Positions 1 through 5,230 of a DNA stretch of 12,449 nt are shown here, one piece after another (position 1 is the first letter of the stretch; every line of letters starts with the position of its first letter). A program made the position numbers and the translations under genes. Below the pieces are notes generated by a model. The model saw only the letters and a list, made by a program, of their open reading frames with translations, was not told where the DNA came from and searched no databases. The DNA lies in NCBI GenBank assembly GCA_905235755.1, contig CAJONA010000021.1, positions 1 through 12,449 of the forward strand, written 5' to 3'. The DNA is from an uncultured Clostridia bacterium. GTDB taxonomy: Bacteria > Bacillota > Clostridia > Oscillospirales > CAG-272.

Positions 1-183
1 CGAACCGGATGCGCTTGCGCACCGGAAGCGACACGGAATCGCCGACGCAGAGAAAACGGCAAGAGCTTTCTTTTGTGCTCCTTTTCTTTCGCTCCCGAAA
101 GAAAAGAGCAAGAACCCTTCGCGGCTTTGCGCGAAAAAAACGCGGAGCGAAAAAAAACACATATTTTTTAAAAGAATTTTCTG
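1..183. other. Non-coding upstream region with inverted repeats
   Basis: No convincing gene lies here. A 71-codon frame starting at position 9 has a basic, low-complexity composition, no ribosome binding site and no recognisable domain. The stretch contains three inverted repeats: CCGG-A-TGCG with CGCA-CCGG (5-25), a long pyrimidine/purine hairpin (77-109) and TTCGCG/CGCGAA (119-136). It then becomes A/T-rich toward the promoter. It may be the tail of an intergenic region or a dispersed repeat. None of the hairpins has a U-run that would make it a clear terminator on the + strand. Confidence 0.6.
77..109. repeat. Inverted repeat (hairpin) of unknown role
   Basis: GCTC (77-80), a bulged C (81) and TTTTCTTTCG (82-91) pair with CGAAAGAAAA (96-105) and GAGC (106-109) around a CTCC loop. 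That gives 14 base pairs with one bulge. The arms are strongly strand-biased, pyrimidine then purine. No U-run follows on either strand, so it is not a typical intrinsic terminator. It could be a dispersed palindromic repeat or a relic of a mobile element end, but I see no second copy in the window. Confidence 0.6.
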
Positions 184-220
184 AAAATATCGCGTTTTCC
201 CTTGACAAACGCGATATTTT
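184..220. repeat. Perfect 14-bp inverted repeat overlapping the rpmG promoter
   Basis: AAAATATCGCGTTT (184-197) is the exact reverse complement of AAACGCGATATTTT (207-220), with a 9-nt spacer TCCCTTGAC (198-206). The promoter -35 hexamer (202-207) sits in the spacer and first base of the right arm, and the rest of the right arm fills the -35/-10 interval. It could be a bidirectional terminator for transcripts arriving from upstream (A-run before, T-run after the CGCG core) or an operator for a dimeric regulator. The sequence alone does not decide. Confidence 0.75.
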
Positions 221-230
221 GTGATATTAT
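202..230 (+). promoter_or_regulatory. Sigma-A-type promoter for rpmG-secE-nusG-rplK-rplA
   Basis: The -35 box TTGACA (202-207) is a perfect consensus match. It is followed by an optimal 17-bp spacer and a -10 box TATTAT (225-230) with one mismatch to TATAAT. TG at 222-223 gives an extended -10 element. Transcription would start near 237. Such strength fits a translation-machinery operon, and no other promoter this good is seen before rplK. Confidence 0.88.
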
Positions 231-236
231 GATTTT

Positions 237-421
237 ACCTCGGCGCGTGCGCTGTTTTTTCATCACGCAGTTTTGAGGGAGGTACGAAAGCAGGACCGCT
301 ATCAAAAAGAATACGCATACGTGCTAAAAAGCTCGATGTATGCTCATTTTTGCGTTATCGCTCCTGTTTGCTACTTCAAACAGGAGCTTTTTGCTTCAAA
401 TATTATTAGGAGGTGCCGAAA
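237..421 (+). promoter_or_regulatory. Structured 5' leader of rpmG with candidate attenuator
   Basis: About 185 nt separate the predicted transcription start from the rpmG start codon, and no reading frame here looks real. Visible structures are a short GCGTG/CACGC stem (245-249 with 264-268), a hairpin pairing GCATAC (315-320) with GTATGC (338-343) around an inner GCT/AGC stem, and a terminator hairpin at 360-392. AAGCAGGA (288-295) can pair with TCCTGTTT (362-369) through 8 bp including one G-U. That would break the terminator's left arm, so an antiterminator/terminator switch is possible. The ligand, if any, is unknown, and I match it to no leader family I know. Confidence 0.5.
360..392 (+). 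terminator. Intrinsic terminator in the rpmG leader (candidate attenuator)
   Basis: GCTCCTGTTTG (360-370) pairs perfectly with CAAACAGGAGC (377-387) over 11 bp around a 6-nt loop, followed directly by TTTTT (388-392). It lies between the promoter and the rpmG ribosome binding site (408-415). It therefore cannot end an upstream gene of this transcript and should stop some transcription before the operon. Confidence 0.8.
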
Positions 422-571
422 ATGCGCGTCAGAATCACACTCGCATGCAGCGAATGCAAACAAAGAAACTACGACACACAGAAAAACAAGAAGAATGATC
501 CCGACAGACTTGAACTCAACAAGTATTGCAAGTTCTGTAAGAAGCACACTCTTCACAAAGAAACAAAGTAA
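422..571 (+). CDS. rpmG: 50S ribosomal protein L33 (bL33)
   Basis: This 49-residue protein of the large ribosomal subunit starts MRVRITLACSECKQRNY and ends in a basic HKETK tail, the usual bL33 size and pattern. Two CxxC pairs (Cys9/Cys12 and Cys36/Cys39) form the zinc ribbon of the Cys-containing ('C+') L33 type. A full AGGAGGTG ribosome binding site (408-415) sits 6 nt before the ATG and fixes the start. The stop is 11 nt before secE, and the secE ribosome binding site overlaps this stop codon. An rpmG-secE-nusG order is standard in Gram-positive bacteria. Identification is secure, although the gene is shorter than many ORF-calling cutoffs. Confidence 0.96.
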   Translation: MRVRITLACSECKQRNYDTQKNKKNDPDRLELNKYCKFCKKHTLHKETK

Positions 572-582
572 GGAGAACCGAA

Positions 583-1158
583 ATGAAAAACAAAATACTC
601 GCGATACTCGTTGCGGCTGTTCTTTTGATCTCCGTTCTGTCGGTCGGCGTTTTCGCCGCCGATGAGACCGACAACACGGCAGAAACAGCAGCGACTGAAG
701 AGACGGTCTCCACAGAAGAAACGGCAGCAACGGAAGAAACCGCCTCGACGGAGGAAACCTCCGCCACAGAGGCAACAGAATCCACGACAGAAACAACAAC
801 GACCGTCGCTCCGACAACAGGATCTACAGACGACACCACACCGTCTTCGAAATCATGGTTCGAAAAGAACAGCGGCCTTGTTATCGTTCTTGCAGTCCTC
901 GTCGGGCTCGTTATAATCTTCTTTGTGATCTGGTTCGCTTCACCGAAGTTCAGAGAAAAATTCAAAAAATTCTGGAAAGACTATAACGCTGAATTCAAGA
1001 AGCTCGTATGGCCGACAAAGCAGCAGCTCGCAAGAAATTCGGCTGTCGTACTCGTTACTATAATCGTATCGAGTGCCCTTCTTGCCCTTCTCGATCTCGG
1101 ATTCCAAAAAGGAATAGACGCCATCAGAGAATTAGTCAAGCTCATTTGGCCCATGTAA
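583..1158 (+). CDS. secE: SecE translocase subunit with N-terminal signal-like and Thr/Glu-repeat extension
   Basis: The C-terminal part is SecE, the essential clamp subunit of the SecYEG protein-conducting channel in the cytoplasmic membrane. A cytoplasmic amphipathic helix (about 121-148) carries the hallmark AEFKKLVWPTKQQL, followed by the conserved transmembrane helix (about 153-171). The rest is unusual. Residues 1-25 look like a Sec signal peptide (basic MKNK, hydrophobic core, VFA before AD). Residues 26-90 are a Thr/Glu/Ala/Ser linker with TEETxx repeats, and residues 99-119 form an additional membrane span. This gives 191 residues, against roughly 60 for typical Gram-positive SecE and 127 for the three-span E. 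coli protein. The predicted topology (in-out, outside loop, out-in, in-out) matches three-span SecE. AAGGAG (570-575) precedes the ATG by 7 nt, and no other Met codon occurs before the last residue, so the long start is well supported. Confidence 0.93.
   Translation: MKNKILAILVAAVLLISVLSVGVFAADETDNTAETAATEETVSTEETAATEETASTEETSATEATESTTETTTTVAPTTGSTDDTTPSSKSWFEKNSGLVIVLAVLVGLVIIFFVIWFASPKFREKFKKFWKDYNAEFKKLVWPTKQQLARNSAVVLVTIIVSSALLALLDLGFQKGIDAIRELVKLIWPM
694..783 (+). repeat. Tandem 18-bp repeats in secE encoding TEETxx hexapeptides
   Basis: Five consecutive six-codon units encode TEETVS, TEETAA, TEETAS, TEETSA and TEATES (SecE residues 38-67), with a decayed sixth unit TTETTT to 801. The DNA copies differ mostly at third codon positions while the TEET core is kept. 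This suggests an old expansion maintained at protein level rather than a recent slippage event. The region is acidic, lacks hydrophobic residues and should be disordered. Confidence 0.85.
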
Positions 1159-1182
1159 ACTCTATTTAACGGGTGAAAAAAC

Positions 1183-1716
1183 ATGATCCATGAAAACACC
1201 GAAACCAGATGGTATGTCGTTCATACTTATTCCGGTTATGAAAACAAAGTAAAGACCAATCTCGAAAAAATCATCGAAAACCGCGGCATTTCCGATCTTA
1301 TCTCGGACGTAAGAGTCCCGATAGAAGTGTCTGAGGAAACGACCGCGTCGGGTGACACAAAGACTTCCGAGCACAAGCTCTTCCCGAGCTATGTTCTTGT
1401 CAAGATGATAATGACGGATGCAACGTGGCACGTCGTCAGAAACATCACCGGCGTCACCGGTTTCGTCGGTCCCGGCTCGCGCCCCGTTCCGCTCACAGAC
1501 AGTGAGGTCGAAGCGCTCGGAGTCGAAAAGGAAAGACACGCGGAACTTTCTTTCTCCGTCGGAGACAGCGTAAAGATAATCGGAGGTCCGATGTCGGGAT
1601 TTTCCGGCACAGTGCAGGAAATTTCGGCGGACTTCAAAAAAGTTACGGTCAATGCTTCCGTATTCGGACGTATCACACCGGTCGAACTCGATGCTTCTAA
1701 CATTGAGCGCGAATAA
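1183..1716 (+). CDS. nusG: Transcription termination/antitermination factor NusG
   Basis: NusG binds the RNA polymerase clamp and modulates elongation, pausing and transcription-translation coupling. The 177 residues comprise the N-terminal NGN domain (about 8-115), with RWYVVHTYSGYENKV at 9-23 and FPSYVLVKM at 67-75. The C-terminal KOW domain (about 122-175) contains the FSVGDSVKIIGGPMSGFSG segment (124-142). Length and domain order are normal for the family. The ribosome binding site GGGTG (1171-1175) is weaker than those of its neighbours. The gene lies 24 nt after secE, the standard position for nusG. Confidence 0.97.
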   Translation: MIHENTETRWYVVHTYSGYENKVKTNLEKIIENRGISDLISDVRVPIEVSEETTASGDTKTSEHKLFPSYVLVKMIMTDATWHVVRNITGVTGFVGPGSRPVPLTDSEVEALGVEKERHAELSFSVGDSVKIIGGPMSGFSGTVQEISADFKKVTVNASVFGRITPVELDASNIERE

Positions 1717-1735
1717 TTTCAGATAATTTCTTGTT

Positions 1736-1763
1736 GCGTACTCAAATGCCTGTTTGAGTGCGT
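1736..1763 (+). other. Hairpin in the nusG-rplK spacer
   Basis: GCGTACTCAAA (1736-1746) pairs with TTTGAGTGCGT (1753-1763) around the loop TGCCTG, giving 11 bp including G-U pairs; the ACTCAAA/TTTGAGT core is perfect. No U-run follows, so it is not a terminator. It lies directly 5' of the candidate L1 site and may stabilise it, mark an RNA-processing site or act as a pause element. Confidence 0.6.
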
Positions 1764-1764
1764 C

Positions 1765-1805
1765 GTGGGAGGGAGAAAAATTTGTAATTCTCCCGCATAA
1801 ACCAC
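1765..1805 (+). promoter_or_regulatory. Candidate ribosomal protein L1 autoregulatory RNA site
   Basis: GTGG (1765-1768) pairs with CCAC (1802-1805). Inside it, GGGAGAA (1771-1777) pairs with TTCTCCC (1788-1794). The two stems are separated by an asymmetric internal loop, GA on one side and GCATAAA on the other. A GTGGGAGG strand opposite a CCGCATAA-ACCAC strand resembles the L1-binding element of 23S rRNA and the known mRNA target ahead of rplK-rplA, where L1 represses its own operon. Location, 5 nt before the rplK ribosome binding site, fits. The assignment is by remembered pattern plus position, not a covariance search. Confidence 0.7.
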
Positions 1806-1821
1806 ATTCGGAGGTATAAAA

Positions 1822-2247
1822 ATGGCAAAAAAAGTTATAGCATTTATTAAGCTTCAGCTTCCCGCCGGGAAAGCTACTCCCCAGCCGCCTGTAGGACCGG
1901 CTCTCGGTCAGCACGGCGTCAACATCGCGGCGTTCACAAAAGAATTCAACGAACGCACAAAGAACGACATCGGCCTCATCATTCCCGTCGTTATCACGGT
2001 ATTTGCAGACCGTTCGTTCTCATTCATAACAAAGACTCCTCCCGCAGCTGTCCTTATCAAAAAAGCGTGCGGTATCGAGACAGCAAGCGCCACACCTAAC
2101 AAGGTCAAAGTCGCTTCGATAACAAAAGAACAGATCCGCAAGATAGCGGAGACTAAAATGCCCGACCTCAACGCGGCTTCCATTGAAACGGCGATGAGCA
2201 TGATCGCCGGCACGGCGCGCAGCATGGGCGTAACGGTAGTAGACTGA
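1822..2247 (+). CDS. rplK: 50S ribosomal protein L11 (uL11)
   Basis: L11 forms the GTPase-associated centre on 23S rRNA with the L10-L12 stalk. The 141 residues match the family length. The N-terminal domain includes the proline-rich PQPPVGPALGQHGVN stretch (about 20-34), and the C-terminal RNA-binding domain covers about 75-141. The start is set by GGAGGT (1810-1815), 6 nt before the ATG. It is co-transcribed with rplA 17 nt downstream, the usual pair, and probably controlled by the L1 site just upstream. Confidence 0.98.
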   Translation: MAKKVIAFIKLQLPAGKATPQPPVGPALGQHGVNIAAFTKEFNERTKNDIGLIIPVVITVFADRSFSFITKTPPAAVLIKKACGIETASATPNKVKVASITKEQIRKIAETKMPDLNAASIETAMSMIAGTARSMGVTVVD

Positions 2248-2264
2248 GAAAGGAGATAAGCACA

Positions 2265-2960
2265 ATGTTTAAAGGTAAAAAATATCAGGATAGCGCTAAG
2301 CTTATCGACAAATCCAAACTCTACGACGCAAACGAAGCGATAGATCTCGTTTGCAAAACATCAAAAGCCAAATTCGACGAAACAGTCGAGCTTCACATCC
2401 GTCTCGGCGTCGACAGCCGCCACGCAGATCAACAGGTCCGCGGCGCTATCGTTCTCCCGCACGGAACAGGTAAATCCGTAAAGGTCCTCGTTTTCGCCAA
2501 AGACGCGAAGGCCGAAGCTGCTAAAGAGGCAGGCGCGGATTACGTAGGCGCAGAAGAATACGTAACGAAGATCCAGAAAGAAAACTGGTTCGACTTCGAC
2601 GTTGTTATCGCTTCCCCCGATATGATGGGCGTTATAGGCCGTCTCGGTAAGGTTCTCGGTCCTAAGGGACTCATGCCGAGCCCGAAGGCAGGAACGGTCA
2701 CAAACGACGTTGCGAAAGCTGTTCAGGAAGCTAAAGCAGGTAAGATCGAATATCGTCTCGACAAGACGAACATCATTCACTGCCCTATCGGAAAAGCTTC
2801 GTTCGGAACGGAAAAACTCGCCGACAACTTCAACGCTCTCATGGGCGCTGTAATTAAAGCGAGACCCGCTTCGGCAAAAGGTCAGTATATAAAGAGCTGC
2901 GTTGTCGCTTCGACAATGGGTCCCGGTATAAAAATAAATTCCGCTAAGCTCGGCAGCTGA
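2265..2960 (+). CDS. rplA: 50S ribosomal protein L1 (uL1)
   Basis: L1 forms the mobile stalk at the ribosomal E site and, in many bacteria, represses its own operon by binding the mRNA. The 231 residues are the normal length. The signature runs from about 124 to 143 and includes LGPKGLMPSPKAGT. AAGGAG (2250-2255) lies 9 nt before the ATG. It is the last ribosomal protein gene here; the rplJ-rplL genes that usually follow are replaced by an MFS transporter gene. Confidence 0.98.
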   Translation: MFKGKKYQDSAKLIDKSKLYDANEAIDLVCKTSKAKFDETVELHIRLGVDSRHADQQVRGAIVLPHGTGKSVKVLVFAKDAKAEAAKEAGADYVGAEEYVTKIQKENWFDFDVVIASPDMMGVIGRLGKVLGPKGLMPSPKAGTVTNDVAKAVQEAKAGKIEYRLDKTNIIHCPIGKASFGTEKLADNFNALMGAVIKARPASAKGQYIKSCVVASTMGPGIKINSAKLGS

Positions 2961-2985
2961 TAAATCAAAGTCAATATTTAGTTAA

Positions 2986-3019
2986 AGAGCCGATGGCCGT
3001 TTAAGTGGTTATCGGCTCT
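2986..3019 (+). other. Strong hairpin after rplA without a U-run
   Basis: AGAGCCGAT (2986-2994) pairs perfectly with ATCGGCTCT (3011-3019). GGCC (2995-2998) can extend the stem with GGTT (3007-3010) through two G-U and two C-G pairs, giving 13 bp and an 8-nt loop. No T-rich tract follows on either strand, so it is not a standard intrinsic terminator. It might protect the 3' end of the ribosomal mRNA, act as a partial terminator or separate the two gene groups. It covers an alternative GTG start (3005) for the next gene. Confidence 0.65.
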
Positions 3020-3040
3020 AAGCATATAATCGCTTTCTAT

Positions 3041-4291
3041 ATGAATGAACAAAATTATTCGCTGACGAAAATAAGTTGCTTCACAGGGTACATAGTTCAG
3101 GCTGTGATAGTAAATCTCGCGCCGATATTCTTTATAATATTCCAAAACGATTACAACGTGTCATACTCGGCGCTCGCAAACCTGATATTTATGATGTTTT
3201 TAGCGCAGCTCATCATCGACGCGCTGTCGATAAAGCTGAGCGACATATTCAGTTTGCGCGCGATAACGATGACGGCAAACATAATGGCGGCCCTCGGGCT
3301 GATAGGGCTTTCCGTCCTGCCGAGAGTCATGGACGCATATACAGGCATAATGCTGTCGACGCTCGTCAGTTCGATAGGCGCCGGATTTATTGAGGTCATA
3401 ATCAGCCCGATAATAGACGCTATGCCGCATAGTTCAAGCAAAGCGTCGATGAGCCTGCTCCACTCGTTTTACTGCTGGGGACAGATGCTGACGGTGCTTG
3501 TTTCGTCTCTCGTGCTCATGGCGATAGGCAACGACGCGTGGAGCTATATACCGCTCGCGTGGGCGGTGATACCGACGATAAATATATTTTTATTCGCGTT
3601 TGCTCCGCTTCCCGAAATGGTCACAGCGAGCGAGCGCACGCCGCTCAAAACGTTATTCGGATCGCGCAATTTTATTATCCTGATGTTGCTCATGCTTTGC
3701 AGCGGCGCGACGGAGCTGTCCGTTTCTCAATGGGCGTCGCTTTTCGCCGAAAAGGGACTCGGCGTGTCAAAGACTATAGGCGACCTGCTGGGGCCGTGTC
3801 TGTTCGCCGTTTTTATGGGGACTGGGCGTGTAATTTTCGGACTGTGCGGCAACAGGCTCAACTATAAAAAGGCGCTGTCACTTTGCGCGACGGGCGCGTT
3901 AATATGCTATTTTACAATGATTTTCGTGCCGGTGCCGCTTATAGGACTTTTCGGATGCGCGATGACCGGATTTTGTGTGTCGCTGATGTGGCCGGGGACG
4001 CTGTCGCTCACATCGTCGCTGTTCCCACTCGGAGGTATGTCGATATTCTCGATAGCCGCAATATGCGGCGACCTCGGCGCCGCATTCGGTCCGTGGATAG
4101 CCGGGCAGGTGTCTGACGCCGTTCAAAGTTCGGCGACATTCGCTTCCATATCCGATTCGGTCGGCATCACGATCGATCAGATCGGGCTTCGAGTCGGTCT
4201 GCTCGTATGCGCCGTATTTCCGCTTGCAATGATAATTGCGGTCAATATGATAAAACATGACGACAAAACAATAAATAAGGAAAAGATATGA
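3041..4291 (+). CDS. MFS transporter, fucose-permease (FHS)-like
   Basis: This is a predicted 416-residue, roughly 12-span cytoplasmic membrane carrier of the major facilitator superfamily. Hydrophobic spans fall in two six-helix halves, with the central cytoplasmic loop near 190-210. GATELSVSQWASLFAE (222-237) and the GRVIFG...NRL loop (262-273) resemble the FucP/FHS-type sugar permeases seen in Clostridia. A sugar substrate, perhaps fucose, is inferred from this and from the downstream fucosidase, not shown. The frame is open back to a GTG at 3005, but ATG 3041 leaves a short N-terminus before the first helix, as in related carriers. Neither start has a clear ribosome binding site. Its stop overlaps the ribF start (ATGA), implying translational coupling. 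Confidence 0.85.
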   Translation: MNEQNYSLTKISCFTGYIVQAVIVNLAPIFFIIFQNDYNVSYSALANLIFMMFLAQLIIDALSIKLSDIFSLRAITMTANIMAALGLIGLSVLPRVMDAYTGIMLSTLVSSIGAGFIEVIISPIIDAMPHSSSKASMSLLHSFYCWGQMLTVLVSSLVLMAIGNDAWSYIPLAWAVIPTINIFLFAFAPLPEMVTASERTPLKTLFGSRNFIILMLLMLCSGATELSVSQWASLFAEKGLGVSKTIGDLLGPCLFAVFMGTGRVIFGLCGNRLNYKKALSLCATGALICYFTMIFVPVPLIGLFGCAMTGFCVSLMWPGTLSLTSSLFPLGGMSIFSIAAICGDLGAAFGPWIAGQVSDAVQSSATFASISDSVGITIDQIGLRVGLLVCAVFPLAMIIAVNMIKHDDKTINKEKI

Positions 4292-5220
4292 CAGTTTATA
4301 ATCTTCGCACAAATGAAGAAATAACATTGACGGACGATATGCGTCTGTGCGCCGCACTCGGCAACTTCGACGGAGTTCACCTCGGTCATGCCGAGATACT
4401 TTCGTGCGCCGCAAAAAAGCCGGACCGTGCGACGCACAGCGCGGTTTGGACGTTTCGCACGCACCCCGACGTGTGCCGCGGACGGCAAGACGCGCGCATA
4501 CTCACATCGCTCGAACAGAAATTCGATCTGTTCCGCTCGTTCGGTATAGACATCGCTATCCTCGATGATTTTGAGTCGATCTCTTGCCTTTCGGCGAGCG
4601 ACTTCGCGCAAAAGACGCTTTATGATACGTGCAGAGTGCGCTCGGCGGTCTGCGGCTTCAACTACCGCTTCGGCAAAGGCGCGTCCGGCTCGGCAGGAAC
4701 ACTCGTCGACCTGCTTTCTCCGCTCGGCGCGGAAGTGCACGTCATGCCGCCCAAAAATTCAAGCGGCACGGTGATAAGCTCGACGGAGATACGCAACAAA
4801 ATAGAAAAAGGCGATATCGAGTTCGCAAACGAAATGCTCGGTCATCCTTTTGCGATCTTCCTTCCCGTAACGGAGGGACGCAAGATCGGCCGCACGATCG
4901 GCATACCGACGATAAATCAGGTCTTCCCCGCTTATTATGCGATTCCGAAATTCGGCGTTTACGCATGCAGATGCAAAGTCGACGGCGTGTCGCACATCGC
5001 TCTGTCAAACGTCGGCGTCAGGCCGACCGTTACCGACGGTCACGTCGCCGTCAACTGCGAAACGCACATCATCGACTTTGACGGCTGGCTCTACGGCAAA
5101 AAGGTGCAGGTGGATTTTTACAAATTCCTGCGCCCCGAAAAGAAATTCGATAATCTCGAAAAGCTCAAAGAACAAATCGAAAAAGATATGGAACAAACTA
5201 AAAAATACTTTTTAAAATAG
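4288..5220 (+). CDS. ribF: Bifunctional riboflavin kinase / FAD synthetase
   Basis: RibF phosphorylates riboflavin to FMN and adenylylates FMN to FAD in the cytoplasm. The 310 residues fit the two-domain family. The N-terminal FMN adenylyltransferase domain has GNFDGVHLGH (25-34), GFNYRFGKGASG (123-134) and ISSTEIR (163-169). The C-terminal riboflavin kinase domain has GRTIGIPTIN (201-210), GVYA (223-226), NVGVRPTV (241-248), the probable catalytic Glu258 and the terminal LRPEKKFDNLEKLKEQI region. All expected motifs are intact. The start overlaps the transporter stop by 4 nt, with AAGG (4277-4280) upstream. The setting is atypical: ribF is often near truB-rbfA, and here it sits between a transporter and a glycosidase. 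Confidence 0.96.
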   Translation: MTVYNLRTNEEITLTDDMRLCAALGNFDGVHLGHAEILSCAAKKPDRATHSAVWTFRTHPDVCRGRQDARILTSLEQKFDLFRSFGIDIAILDDFESISCLSASDFAQKTLYDTCRVRSAVCGFNYRFGKGASGSAGTLVDLLSPLGAEVHVMPPKNSSGTVISSTEIRNKIEKGDIEFANEMLGHPFAIFLPVTEGRKIGRTIGIPTINQVFPAYYAIPKFGVYACRCKVDGVSHIALSNVGVRPTVTDGHVAVNCETHIIDFDGWLYGKKVQVDFYKFLRPEKKFDNLEKLKEQIEKDMEQTKKYFLK

Positions 5221-5230
5221 GAGAAAAAAT

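Noticed and set aside
9..224. 71-codon + strand frame
   Set aside because: It has no ribosome binding site, a basic low-complexity product, and runs through the inverted repeats and the promoter.
276..285. AGGGAGGTAC resembling the T-box core AGGGTGGTAC
   Set aside because: The base that pairs with the tRNA end differs (A for T). Only about 40 nt separate it from the predicted transcription start, too little for a stem I, and rpmG is not a typical T-box target.
273..665. 130-codon + strand frame across the leader, rpmG and the start of secE
   Set aside because: It overlaps two certain genes in another frame, has no plausible start signal, and its composition looks like an out-of-frame shadow.
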